DNA from: a marine actinobacterium PHSC20C1
GTDB taxonomy: Bacteria > Actinomycetota > Actinomycetes > Actinomycetales > Microbacteriaceae
Length of the DNA stretch: 64,000 bases
Assembly: GCA_000153145.1 (NCBI GenBank)
Contig: CH672415.1
Span: 438,973-502,972 of the forward strand
Direction of reading: 5' to 3'
The position numbers and the translations under genes were made by a program. The notes beneath the pieces are model-generated. The model was given only the letters and a program-made list of their open reading frames with translations. It had not been told where the DNA came from and searched no databases. Within the stretch, counting starts at the first letter, position 1. Each line of letters begins with the position of its first letter. Shown here piece after piece: positions 56,566-64,000 of the stretch.

Positions 56566-57510
56566 TCATCCTCTCGCGAATGTATGTACCCACTCGGCGA
56601 GCCCATAGTAAATCGGGATACCGAGCAGCACATTGAACGGAAACGTGATTCCCAGCGCCGCGGACAGCGACAGTGTGGGGTTGGCCTCCGGTACGGAAAT
56701 GCGCATCGCCGCCGGTACCGCGATGTAGGAAGCGCTAGCGGCCAGCGTGGCGAGGATCGCCGTGCCACCGACGGACAGGTCCAGAGTCCACCCCAGCCCG
56801 ACCCCAACCAGTGCCGAAAACAGTGGCATCCCAATTCCAAAGGCGATCAGAAACGGACCATAGAGGCGAAGGCTGCCTAACTGTTTAGCGGTGATCAGCC
56901 CCATCTCGAGCAAAAACACGGCGAGGAATCCCTTGAAGAGATCGAAGAAGAGCGGCTCGATTGGTTTCAGCCCCTCCGGCCCGGCGGCCCAACCGATGAG
57001 CAATCCCCCGAGCAATAGGACAATCCCTTTGCCCAGAAACACCTCGTGCGCCACGGACTTCCAGCGCGTCTCGCGCGAGAGGCCTCGCGCGAGAACGATT
57101 CCTACGAGGATGGCTGGCACCTCCAGCATGACCAGGAGCAGCGGCATGTGTTCTTCGAACGCAATCTGCCGGCTGCCGAGGTAAGCAACCACCACAGCGA
57201 ATGTTCCGACACTCACCGAGCCGTAGTGCGCGGCGATGGAAGCCGCATCCGCGCGCGTGAAGCGCCCCAGATACCGCAACACGGGGAACGCGACCAGTGT
57301 GAGCACGAAACCCATAGCAATGACGGCCAGCATGTGCGGCAACAGGCTGGCGAAAGGCTGCTTGGCGAGCTCAACGCCGCCCTTCAGGCCGATCGCGAGC
57401 AATAAAACGATACTGACAAATTCGTACACGGCCGCCGGAAGGCGTAGCTCCGACCGCAGCAGCCCGGCGACTGCTCCAAGCAGGAAGAAGAGAATGATGG
57501 GATCGATCAC
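56566..57510 (-). CDS. SbtA-family sodium-dependent bicarbonate transporter
   Basis: Integral membrane protein of 314 residues with about ten segments in two inverted halves. Family hallmarks are PAAVYEFVSIVLLLAIGLKG, AAHYGSVSVGTFAV, and in the second half SASYIAVPAAMRISVPEANP followed by ALGITFPFNVLLGIPIYYG. These match the SbtA (DUF897) sodium/bicarbonate symporters of cyanobacteria, which also occur in some heterotrophs. Pairing with an SbtB-like PII gene supports the call; transport itself is inferred. The start is GTG 57510. A divergent HTH gene lies upstream. Confidence 0.88.
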   Translation of the reverse strand: MIDPIILFFLLGAVAGLLRSELRLPAAVYEFVSIVLLLAIGLKGGVELAKQPFASLLPHMLAVIAMGFVLTLVAFPVLRYLGRFTRADAASIAAHYGSVSVGTFAVVVAYLGSRQIAFEEHMPLLLVMLEVPAILVGIVLARGLSRETRWKSVAHEVFLGKGIVLLLGGLLIGWAAGPEGLKPIEPLFFDLFKGFLAVFLLEMGLITAKQLGSLRLYGPFLIAFGIGMPLFSALVGVGLGWTLDLSVGGTAILATLAASASYIAVPAAMRISVPEANPTLSLSAALGITFPFNVLLGIPIYYGLAEWVHTFARG

Positions 57511-57593
57511 GTTGTGGCTCTCTTATGTGAAATTGCCCGTTGTTTGACGGTGAACCGCGACCCCAGTGGCGAGCACGCCCCTGATGCACGAAG

Positions 57594-57639
57594 TGTAATA
57601 CACGCTATAGAATACACGCTAAGTATAGCCGGTATTACA
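57594..57639. promoter_or_regulatory. Repeat-rich operator between HTH gene and sbtA
   Basis: Perfect inverted repeat TGTAATAC (57594-57601) / GTATTACA (57632-57639) encloses two direct copies of ATACACGCTA at 57598-57607 and 57612-57621, 14 bp apart. It sits in the 155-bp divergent gap, 27 bp before the HTH gene start. This is a likely binding site for that regulator. Confidence 0.65.
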
Positions 57640-57665
57640 TAACGCGTGTCAACTATGATGAAACG

Positions 57666-57950
57666 ATGGCTGACTGGACGTTTCTCACCAACCACGCGCA
57701 CGTTCTGTTGTGTGTCTCGAAGGATTCAGGGATGCGGCTGCGGGACATCGCGGAGGCAGTAGGCATCACCGAACGTGCCGCCCAGCGCATCATTGCCGAG
57801 CTCGTCGCCGACGGTTACCTCACACGAGAGCGCGACGGCCGGCGCAACCGGTACCAGCTTTACCCCGAGTTGCCGCTTCGGCATCCCTTGGAGCGCAACC
57901 ACCAGATCGGTGAGCTTCTCATGACGCTTGGATCCGACCAGCACTCCTAG
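57666..57950 (+). CDS. Winged-helix (MarR-like) regulator
   Basis: Small DNA-binding protein of 94 residues. The HTH is RLRDIAEAVGITERAAQRII, followed by ELVADGYLTRERDGRRNRY, a typical recognition helix and wing. The N-terminal LTNHAHVLLCVSKDSG carries one Cys. It lacks a ligand-binding domain, so it probably acts as a small dimeric repressor. It is divergent from the sbtA-sbtB genes and likely controls them through the repeats at 57594-57639. Confidence 0.85.
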   Translation: MADWTFLTNHAHVLLCVSKDSGMRLRDIAEAVGITERAAQRIIAELVADGYLTRERDGRRNRYQLYPELPLRHPLERNHQIGELLMTLGSDQHS

Positions 57951-57980
57951 CAACTGCGGTCGAAGTTTCAATCACTGCGA

Positions 57981-58463
57981 CTACGTGGCGGTTCTCTCCG
58001 TCGCGAGATATCGGGTGATCGCCTCAGCAGCGGTCTGGTGGTCGATCGTGTCAGGTTCGCCGGACATCGTTATTGTTCCGACAATCGTGCCGTCCACTCG
58101 CAGTGGAATGGAGCCGCCATGACCCTTCATTCGGTCATGGTCCAGATCGAGATCAATGAACTCGGTCCCTGCCTCCACGTGACGAAGGCGCACCAGCAGC
58201 GACGGCTCACCGAAGTGCCGTGCCGCTGCGGCCTTTCCCGCCAGCCACGGGTTGTTGTCGGGACCGGATGATCCGAGCTTCGCCCGAAACACCAGATCGT
58301 CGCCGAGCACGATATCTACGGCGAGATTCAGCTTCCATTCGCGAATCACCTCGACCGCCTGAAGGCCGAGCGCGACGGCGTCATCGTTCGTGAAGTGGGT
58401 AAATTGAAGACTATTCAGTGGTTCCAGATCGGCGACGGTATACGCGGGTTCAGGGCGAGTCAT
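57981..58463 (-). CDS. UPF0303 heme-degrading-domain family protein
   Basis: Protein of 160 residues in the GlcG/HbpS-like UPF0303 family. Landmarks are FTNDDAVALGLQAVEVIRE, GPDNNPWLAGKAAAARHFGE, GTEFIDLDLDHDRMKGHGGS and a C-terminal GTITMSGEPDTIDHQTAAEAI. Relatives bind heme or small ligands, but activity is unclear. It overlaps the Nudix gene by 4 bases and is last of a three-gene operon. Confidence 0.88.
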   Translation of the reverse strand: MTRPEPAYTVADLEPLNSLQFTHFTNDDAVALGLQAVEVIREWKLNLAVDIVLGDDLVFRAKLGSSGPDNNPWLAGKAAAARHFGEPSLLVRLRHVEAGTEFIDLDLDHDRMKGHGGSIPLRVDGTIVGTITMSGEPDTIDHQTAAEAITRYLATERTAT

Positions 58464-58924
58464 GGCAGTTCGTGTTCGTGCTCGGGATACGCAATCTCAA
58501 CGAGCTCGGCTGGTTCATAGGTATCGCTGGTGGCGGCAAGCTCCTCTCCCGTCCACCAGCGGTGTGTGAGCACGTCGACGCGCTCGTCGTCGGTCCACAG
58601 TTCGCTCGAGGGCTCAAAGGCGTCGACGACGAGCCTGAAAAACTCAGCGTGACCGGTGTCGTGATCGGCGGCGTCCCACTGGACGGCAAAATCGTGTGCC
58701 CAAACCGGTGCGCCGAGGTCAGCGACGAGCAGTCCTGTCTCTTCATACAACTCGCGGATCGCGGCCTGAAGGTGCGACTCCCCCTTGTCCACTCCCCCGC
58801 CGGGCGTCAGCCAACGCGCCACACCGCTGGAGTCTGGCGCCTTGGTGAGGAACAGCAGGATGCGGCCGTCTCGATCGAACAGGAGTACCCGGCTGGTGAG
58901 CCGGTTGACCCCAGTGACCGTCAC
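58460..58924 (-). CDS. Nudix hydrolase
   Basis: Hydrolase of 154 residues. The Nudix box starts at GGGVDKGE and continues AAIRELYEETGLL, keeping the Gly, Glu and Arg-Glu-x2-Glu-Glu residues that bind metal. It probably cleaves a nucleoside diphosphate derivative; the substrate is not readable. The start is GTG or similar near 58924, just 5 bp after the SDR gene stop. Confidence 0.9.
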   Translation of the reverse strand: MTVTGVNRLTSRVLLFDRDGRILLFLTKAPDSSGVARWLTPGGGVDKGESHLQAAIRELYEETGLLVADLGAPVWAHDFAVQWDAADHDTGHAEFFRLVVDAFEPSSELWTDDERVDVLTHRWWTGEELAATSDTYEPAELVEIAYPEHEHELP

Positions 58925-58929
58925 CGGAT

Positions 58930-59706
58930 TCAGGCGTTCAGGAAGTCGGAAACGTCGCCGACATAGCGAGTGTTGTTCTCGGGAACCGGCTCTACTGCAG
59001 CCGATGCAACTTCAGCGGCGAACTCGCTCACGTTGTATAGGCGACCAGCGGCTTCCTTGCGAGCCTCAATTGCTCCAGGGTTAGCTCGCTGCAGGAGAGT
59101 CGCCGTGATGGTGCCCTCGATCATGTCGCCTGAGACGACAACAAAGCCGATGCCTTTAGCTTCGAGCTCCGGGATTAGCTCGCGCAGCGCATCCTCACCG
59201 GCACGCTTGCTTAGGGCGACTGGAACGTACTCCGGCATTGTCTCAACAGTGCGGATGAAGTGCGCTTGGTGGCTCGTGACGAAAACGACACGCGAGCCCT
59301 CGTGCAGCAGTGGCAACATCGTCTTCAAGAAGTTGACCTGTGCATCACGGTTAAGCTGCATGGCGTAATCCTCAGCCATGCCACCTTCCATGCCGCCGGA
59401 TGCATTGAGCACGAGAATCTCGAGGCCGCCGAACTCTGCCCTAACAGTGTCGAACAGCGTGGAAACGGTGTCGCTGTCCGTCAGGTCAGCGCCAATTGCA
59501 ATGGCCGAACCATCCGTCTCATTGAGCTGTGCAACTAATTTGAGGGCGCGAGCCTCCTTGTTGCGATAGTTGATCGCTACGCGGGCGCCGGCCTGCGCAA
59601 AGTAGGCGGCCGTATCAGCGCCAATCCCCCGCGATGAACCTGTAATCAGGGCGCGAGCGCCATCGAGCGAGTGAGCTGCCAGAGGATTCGAGTTTTCGCT
59701 ATTCAC
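58930..59706 (-). CDS. Short-chain dehydrogenase/reductase with altered catalytic motif
   Basis: SDR-fold protein of 258 residues. The cofactor motif TGSSRGIGADTA is at about 22-33 and LNASGGMEGG stands for the NNAG region. In the catalytic region YVPVALSKRAGEDAL, the usual Tyr-x3-Lys reads Val-Ala-Leu-Ser-Lys, and the only Tyr lies three residues further upstream. Activity may therefore be unusual or lost. It heads the operon with the Nudix and UPF0303 genes and is divergent from the nfeD gene. Confidence 0.88.
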   Translation of the reverse strand: MNSENSNPLAAHSLDGARALITGSSRGIGADTAAYFAQAGARVAINYRNKEARALKLVAQLNETDGSAIAIGADLTDSDTVSTLFDTVRAEFGGLEILVLNASGGMEGGMAEDYAMQLNRDAQVNFLKTMLPLLHEGSRVVFVTSHQAHFIRTVETMPEYVPVALSKRAGEDALRELIPELEAKGIGFVVVSGDMIEGTITATLLQRANPGAIEARKEAAGRLYNVSEFAAEVASAAVEPVPENNTRYVGDVSDFLNA

Positions 59707-59807
59707 CCTACGACTTTAGCGGTCGAAGCCGCGCTGTGCAGTGCGGTAAGTGCTAGCGTCGGGAGTGAAGATTTGTCGAACAGCGCAACGATGAAGGGCG
59801 CCAGCTA

Positions 59808-60332
59808 ATGCTCGTAGATCTAACGCAGTACCTCTGGATTCTGTGGCTTGCTCTTGTCGTGCTGTTTATTGTGATCGAACTGCTCACTCTTGAGTTCACA
59901 TTTCTTATGATCGCTGCAGGAACCCTCATTGGCGGCCTCGGCGCCAACCTTCTCGGGTGGCCGTGGTGGCTTCAGATCACACTTGCCGCCGCTACCGCAG
60001 GACTGCTCATCTTCACCATCCGACCGGTGCTTCTCAAGACCCTCGAAAAAGGTGGCGACCCTGCAAAGAGCAACATCGACGCACTCTATGAGCTCGGAGG
60101 ACGAGTCACCGGTGCCTTCACAAATGGCATCGGTGAAGTGAAACTCGACAATGGGGAAACCTGGACTGCACGCATCGATGACCTTTCCCCCACTCCAACT
60201 ATCCCTGTGGGTAAACGTGTTGCCGTTGCGGCGATTGATGGTGCGATTGCTGTCGTCGTTCCCGAGCCACCCAAATCCGGTACCACCGAACCTCGAGCGA
60301 ACTCAAAGTCGCCGAGAAAGGAAGAAAAGTGA
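59808..60332 (+). CDS. NfeD-family membrane protein
   Basis: Membrane protein of 174 residues: hydrophobic segments at about 8-30, 34-46 and 52-70, followed by an OB-fold domain (about 85-150) with GRVTGAFTNGIGEVKLDNG and GKRVAVAAIDGAIAVV. NfeD proteins work with stomatin/SPFH proteins in membrane microdomains. The next gene encodes an SPFH protein and overlaps this one by 4 bases, the classic pairing. Confidence 0.92.
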   Translation: MLVDLTQYLWILWLALVVLFIVIELLTLEFTFLMIAAGTLIGGLGANLLGWPWWLQITLAAATAGLLIFTIRPVLLKTLEKGGDPAKSNIDALYELGGRVTGAFTNGIGEVKLDNGETWTARIDDLSPTPTIPVGKRVAVAAIDGAIAVVVPEPPKSGTTEPRANSKSPRKEEK

Positions 60333-61243
60333 TTGATCCAGCTGGATTCATAGGCCAGATCTTCGTGGTAATTCTGCTCGTAATTCTCGCAATATTCGTC
60401 GTCACGACGTTGTTCCGAGCGATTCGTATTGTTCCCCAAGCGCGGGCCGGAGTCGTCGAACGTCTCGGAAAATACCGCAAGACTCTCCTCCCGGGCCTCA
60501 ATATCCTTGTGCCTTTTATTGACCGGATGCTGCCGCTCATCGACCTCCGCGAGCAAGTTGTATCGTTCCCGCCGCAACCAGTTATCACCGAAGATAACCT
60601 CGTTGTTTCGATCGATACGGTTGTCTTCTTCCAAGTAACGGATGCTCGCGCAGCGACCTACGAGATCGGCAACTATCTCGGTGCCGTCGAACAGCTGACC
60701 ACCACGACACTCCGTAACGTCGTCGGTGGCCTCAACCTTGAAGAAGCGCTCACGAGCCGCGACAACATCAATTCACAGCTGCGCGTTGTGCTTGATGAGG
60801 CGACGGGAAAGTGGGGAATTCGCGTTGGAAGAGTCGAGCTGAAGGCAATCGACCCGCCCCTCTCGATCCAAGATTCGATGGAAAAGCAAATGAGAGCAGA
60901 GCGAGACCGGCGCGCGCAGATTCTGACCGCCGAGGGAACCAAACAAGCAGCAATTCTTGAGGCTGAAGGTTCGCGTCAAGCAGCAATTCTCGAAGCAGAG
61001 GGTCAGGCAAAAGCTGCCGTTCTCCGTGCAGACGGTGAAGCTGCAGCAATCAAGACTGTATTCGCCGCGATTCACGAAGGCGATCCCGACCCGAAGCTTC
61101 TTGCGTACGAATATCTCCAGACGCTGCCTAAGATTGCAAACGGTGATTCCAACAAGATGTGGATCATCCCGTCTGAACTGACAGAAGCGCTCAAAGGCAT
61201 TGGTGAAGGATTCTTTAGTGGCAAGGGACCAGTCGCGCGTTAG
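60329..61243 (+). CDS. SPFH/stomatin-family protein
   Basis: Membrane scaffold of 304 residues: an N-terminal hydrophobic anchor (about 6-28), then the SPFH domain (GVVERLGKYRKTLLPGLNIL, DNLVVSIDTVVFFQV, LRNVVGGLNLEEALTSRD) and a C-terminal coiled coil with three repeats around AAILEAEG (about 205-235). GTG start 60329 is set by the overlap with nfeD. It forms oligomeric rafts with NfeD; the client proteins are unknown. Confidence 0.94.
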   Translation: MIDPAGFIGQIFVVILLVILAIFVVTTLFRAIRIVPQARAGVVERLGKYRKTLLPGLNILVPFIDRMLPLIDLREQVVSFPPQPVITEDNLVVSIDTVVFFQVTDARAATYEIGNYLGAVEQLTTTTLRNVVGGLNLEEALTSRDNINSQLRVVLDEATGKWGIRVGRVELKAIDPPLSIQDSMEKQMRAERDRRAQILTAEGTKQAAILEAEGSRQAAILEAEGQAKAAVLRADGEAAAIKTVFAAIHEGDPDPKLLAYEYLQTLPKIANGDSNKMWIIPSELTEALKGIGEGFFSGKGPVAR

Positions 61244-62000
61244 CGCAAACTCGTCGTACCTCTCCCCCGCACGCCCCCGCGTGCTCGCGCACCGGGGGCT
61301 CGCGACAGAGGCGCCCGAAAACACAATGCTTGCCTTTGCTAAGGCAGTGGCCGTTGGTGCCCAATACATTGAAACCGATGTGCATTCGAGCCTCGACGGA
61401 GTCGCTGTCGTCTCGCACGACTCCACCCTGCACCGAGTTGCAGGCCGAGATTTAGCGGTTGACAAGCTAACAATGGCTGAGCTCCGGCGCATTGACCTTG
61501 GCGACGGTCAAGGATTCTGCTCTCTCGCTGAAGCACTCGACGCGTTTCCAGAGACGCGTTTCAATATCGACGTGAAATCCAGCGGAGCTGTTTTGCCGAC
61601 AGTGCGCGCCATCCGGGATTTGACAGCAACAGAGCGTGTTCTGGTTACCTCATTTGATGAGAAGCGTCGCGCCGCAACTGCTGCACAATTGCCTGGAGTC
61701 GCCAGCTCTGCATCCGCTCGACGATTCATGGTGGCACTGCTGAGTGCAAAGACGGGGATATCTCCCGCCATGCGACGTTCACTTGCCGGGCTTGTTGCCA
61801 TCCAAGTACCCGAGAAGGCGCTAGGGTTGCGGGTGACCACTCAGCGGATGATCCAGCGCGTGCACAATCTCGGACTCGAGATGCACGTGTGGACCATCAA
61901 TGAACCGCAACGAATGCGTCACTTGCTCGACCTCGGCGTCGATGGAATCGTCACCGATCGAGCAGATTTAGCCCTCGAAGTCGTGGACTCGCGCGCCTAA
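61218..62000 (+). CDS. Glycerophosphodiester phosphodiesterase
   Basis: GDPD-family enzyme of about 260 residues that cleaves glycerophosphodiesters to glycerol 3-phosphate and an alcohol. Catalytic motifs are VLAHRGLATEAPENT and YIETDVHSSLDGVAVVSHD (His, Glu and Asp residues present), with later HVWTINEPQRMRHLLDLGVDG. No signal peptide, so probably cytoplasmic. GTG 61218 is chosen with AAGGA 7 bp upstream; it overlaps the SPFH gene by 26 bp. Earlier in-frame starts exist. Confidence 0.9.
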   Translation: MARDQSRVSANSSYLSPARPRVLAHRGLATEAPENTMLAFAKAVAVGAQYIETDVHSSLDGVAVVSHDSTLHRVAGRDLAVDKLTMAELRRIDLGDGQGFCSLAEALDAFPETRFNIDVKSSGAVLPTVRAIRDLTATERVLVTSFDEKRRAATAAQLPGVASSASARRFMVALLSAKTGISPAMRRSLAGLVAIQVPEKALGLRVTTQRMIQRVHNLGLEMHVWTINEPQRMRHLLDLGVDGIVTDRADLALEVVDSRA

Positions 62001-62143
62001 TTAGGCAGTGCATAATCCACGTCTTTGCAGCGAATTCGTTGTTAAAGACTGACAACTCGCTGTGAACACTGCGCGCTTGGAAGCATTCGTTCAGCAAGAG
62101 GGTCTATTACTTGTAGAGACCGCGAATTGAAGGAGGCCACACG

Positions 62144-62509
62144 ATGGCAGATCGCAGCTTGCGCGGCATGAGACTTGGTACCCAGAGCCTACAGAGCGAA
62201 GAGGGTGTCGAGTTTTCCCCGCGGAAAAAGAGCACATATAAGTCAGCCGACGGCAGCACGTTCGACGTGATGTTTTCGTCTGACGCTGAGGTTCCCCAGC
62301 AGTGGCAGGATGCCAAGACTGGTCAAGAGGGAACGCTCCTTGATAGCGACGGTGAACTTGTCGAACTCGATGAGGTCGACGTTAAGATTCCACGTAGCCA
62401 CTGGGACATGCTCCTTGAGCGTCGCACGCGTCCCGAACTAGAAGAACTTCTTCAGGAACGTCTCGATTTCTTGCGCGCCCGTCGCGGCCAGCAAAAAATC
62501 GGAGCCTAA
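62144..62509 (+). CDS. rbpA: RNA polymerase-binding protein RbpA
   Basis: Actinobacterial transcription factor of 121 residues that binds the principal sigma factor and stabilises the open promoter complex. It starts MADRSLRGMRLGTQSL, has the central fold, and ends with the sigma-interacting region PRSHWDMLLERRTRPELEEL. No cysteines are present, so the zinc site found in some RbpA proteins is absent. GAAGGAGG lies before the ATG. Confidence 0.96.
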   Translation: MADRSLRGMRLGTQSLQSEEGVEFSPRKKSTYKSADGSTFDVMFSSDAEVPQQWQDAKTGQEGTLLDSDGELVELDEVDVKIPRSHWDMLLERRTRPELEELLQERLDFLRARRGQQKIGA

Positions 62510-63231
62510 CGACGTACTGCTTTCAGGGTCGCCGCGAGCCCCCACCCGGTGACCCTGAGCAGTGCCTCGGCAACTATTCCTGCATGCATTTTTGAACGGC
62601 CTGTTGAACGCTCTACAAATGTGATCGGATGCTCCACCACTCGGTAGCCCGCACGTTCTAAGTTCCAGGCAAGCTCCACTTGGAAGCAGTATCCCTGCGA
62701 CGAGACCCCGTCGAGGCCAAGCTCCTGAAGAGCCGTAGCCCGGAATACGCGGTATCCGGCAGTGAGATCCCGAATGTGGGAGCCTAAGATCGTTCGCGCA
62801 TAAGCATTGCCAGTGCGCGAAACGCTGTGTCTGAACCACGGCCAGTTCTTTACTGAGCCACCATCGACCCATCGTGACCCGATGACGAGGTCGTTTCCGG
62901 CTTTCGCCAGCCTGATCATCGCGGGAAGATCTGTGGGGTCATGCGAACCGTCGGCATCGATTTCGACGATGTATTCGTAGCCGCGCTCGAGCGCGACTGC
63001 AAATCCAGCAAGGTAGGCCATTCCTAGGCCTTCCTTTTTTGCGCGGTGGAGTACGGAAACCCCAGGGTCAGTGGACGCAAGTTCGTCGGCCCGCTCCCCC
63101 GTGCCATCCGGGCTTGAATCATCCACAATGAGCACATGCGCTCGTGGGACTGCCTGACGCAGGCGACCCACAATCGCAGAAATATTCTCAATTTCGTTGT
63201 AGGTGGGAACAACCACCACGACGTTAGGCAT
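62506..63231 (-). CDS. Polyprenol monophosphomannose synthase
   Basis: GT2-family glycosyltransferase of 241 residues that transfers mannose from GDP-mannose to polyprenyl phosphate. Landmarks are VVVPTYNEIENISAIV, VDDSSPDGTG, the catalytic DxD-like EIDADGSHDP, and RDLTAGYRVFRATAL with QVELAWN further on. There are no membrane segments beyond a possible peripheral helix. In mycobacteria this activity is fused with Lnt (Ppm1); here lnt is a separate adjacent gene overlapping by 8 bp. Convergent with rbpA by 4 bp. Confidence 0.93.
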   Translation of the reverse strand: MPNVVVVVPTYNEIENISAIVGRLRQAVPRAHVLIVDDSSPDGTGERADELASTDPGVSVLHRAKKEGLGMAYLAGFAVALERGYEYIVEIDADGSHDPTDLPAMIRLAKAGNDLVIGSRWVDGGSVKNWPWFRHSVSRTGNAYARTILGSHIRDLTAGYRVFRATALQELGLDGVSSQGYCFQVELAWNLERAGYRVVEHPITFVERSTGRSKMHAGIVAEALLRVTGWGLAATLKAVRR

Positions 63232-64000
63232 TTATTCTCCGACCGGCGAGTGCAGCGACGACGAGTGCGCCGAGTCCAATTCCTGAAACGAGCCACTCGA
63301 GCTCGCGGCCCCACACCACTGCAGGCGTAATCGCGCTGCTCAGCGGAACATCCTCAATCATCGTCGCCGCGGCGTACCACGGCAGCTCAGCGATAGTTGT
63401 TCCGTCAGCCGCGATGATTGCGCTCAGGCCGACGGTAGAAATGTTCACGACGCTGCGGCCGAGTTCAAGTGCACGAATCCGTGCTGTTGCTAGCTGTTGA
63501 GCGCTTTCATCTGTGCGCCCGAAATCAGCATTATTTGACGACGCGATGATGACTTGCGCGCCTTGCTCGACAGATTCGGTAAGAATTTGGTCATCTACGA
63601 TGTCGAAACAGATGTTCACTCCCACCCTGACACCGTTGACATCCACCACCATGTCCGTAGTGCCTGGGGTGTAATCGCGGGCTATGAGCCCGATGAGATC
63701 TGGCGCGAATTGCGCCCAGAATTCGCGGTTTGGAACATACTCGCCGAAGGGAACGGGGTGGCGCTTGTCGTAGATATCGACGACACCTTCCCCCGGCATC
63801 CACAGAAGTTGGCTGTTGTAGACGTTGCCATCACGTTCAGTAATGTCCCCGGAGATGAGAGGTGCTCCGGCGCGTTCAGTGACGTAATTGAAGACGGCTG
63901 CTGCAGAGCTATTGCTCAATGGCGAAATATCGGTGCCGCCTTCCGGCCACACTACCAAGTCAAGTTCCTCGCCATAGAGAGGTTCTGTAGCCTCTAGCTG
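63224..64000 (-). CDS. lnt: Apolipoprotein N-acyltransferase Lnt, C-terminal part
   Basis: The open frame continues to the right edge (reading QLEATEPLYGEELDLVVWPE inward), so the N-terminal membrane domain is outside the window. The visible part is the nitrilase-like domain with its catalytic triad: Glu in VVWPEGGTD, Lys in DKRHPVPFGEYVP and Cys in NICFDIVDD. A final membrane segment ends the protein. It adds the third acyl chain to lipoproteins outside the membrane. Overlaps the polyprenol mannose synthase gene by 8 bp. Confidence 0.93.
   Translation of the reverse strand, partial: QLEATEPLYGEELDLVVWPEGGTDISPLSNSSAAAVFNYVTERAGAPLISGDITERDGNVYNSQLLWMPGEGVVDIYDKRHPVPFGEYVPNREFWAQFAPDLIGLIARDYTPGTTDMVVDVNGVRVGVNICFDIVDDQILTESVEQGAQVIIASSNNADFGRTDESAQQLATARIRALELGRSVVNISTVGLSAIIAADGTTIAELPWYAAATMIEDVPLSSAITPAVVWGRELEWLVSGIGLGALVVAALAGRRINA

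Noticed and set aside
62101-62121. GGTCT / AGACC inverted repeat before rbpA
   Set aside because: Only five-base arms; likely chance, and no known rbpA control motif fits.
1-64000. tRNA, rRNA, CRISPR, insertion sequences, prophage genes
   Set aside because: I looked for characteristic repeats, transposase or integrase motifs and tRNA-like arms in all gaps and found none. A tRNA or RNA-family search program would be decisive.

Overview
The window is a 64 kb piece of an actinobacterial chromosome with moderate GC content, most likely from the Microbacteriaceae (inference from gene content, not from a database search). Supporting genes are RbpA, DivIVA/Wag31 and SepF, a cytochrome bcc-aa3 set with QcrC and CtaF, an Rv2175c-type regulator, DUF3040, DUF3043 and DUF3105 proteins, separate Ppm and Lnt genes, and frequent GTG starts. 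I found no rRNA, tRNA, CRISPR array, insertion sequence or prophage.

Layout. 1-3.3 kb: a frameshifted LysM cell-wall gene cut by the left edge, an Rv2175c-like regulator, a polyprenyl diphosphate synthase and a DUF3040 protein. 3.4-20.1 kb: the division and cell wall cluster mraZ-rsmH-ftsL-ftsI-murF-mraY-murD-ftsW-murG-murC-ftsQ-ftsZ-ylmE-sepF-yggT-divIVA. The murE gene is absent from its usual place, and three 10-bp-spaced MraZ boxes lie before mraZ. 20.2-30.7 kb: housekeeping genes (RluD-type pseudouridine synthase, dnaE, flavin reductase, hisD, nrdR, pyrD, M20 peptidase, erpA). dnaE and the flavin reductase gene converge on a 17-bp tandem repeat whose CTAG cores supply both stop codons. 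30.8-38.7 kb: the respiratory chain in two converging operons, ctaC-ctaD-ctaF-GNAT and ctaE-qcrC-qcrA-qcrB. 38.8-41.9 kb: trpD, glpK and a YchJ-type SEC-C protein.

41.9-53.6 kb is an accessory region. It holds a broken VOC gene, two DUF305 exported proteins paired with a YHYH lipoprotein and a DUF3105 protein, a second VOC gene, a UvrA-like double ATPase, and a MerR-controlled operon encoding a thioredoxin-like protein and a MerA-like flavoprotein. An APC permease and an ArsR-MFS operon follow. The common theme looks like metal or redox stress, but no substrate is proven. 53.7-56.0 kb is a pxpABC 5-oxoprolinase operon.

56.0-58.0 kb holds apparent remnants of an older gene beside a compact cassette: an SbtA-type bicarbonate transporter, an SbtB-like PII protein and a divergent winged-helix regulator, with a repeat-rich operator between them. 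This is the most unexpected system here for a presumed heterotroph. 58.0-64.0 kb carries a UPF0303-Nudix-SDR operon, an NfeD-SPFH-GDPD operon, rbpA, and convergent ppm and lnt, the latter cut by the right edge.
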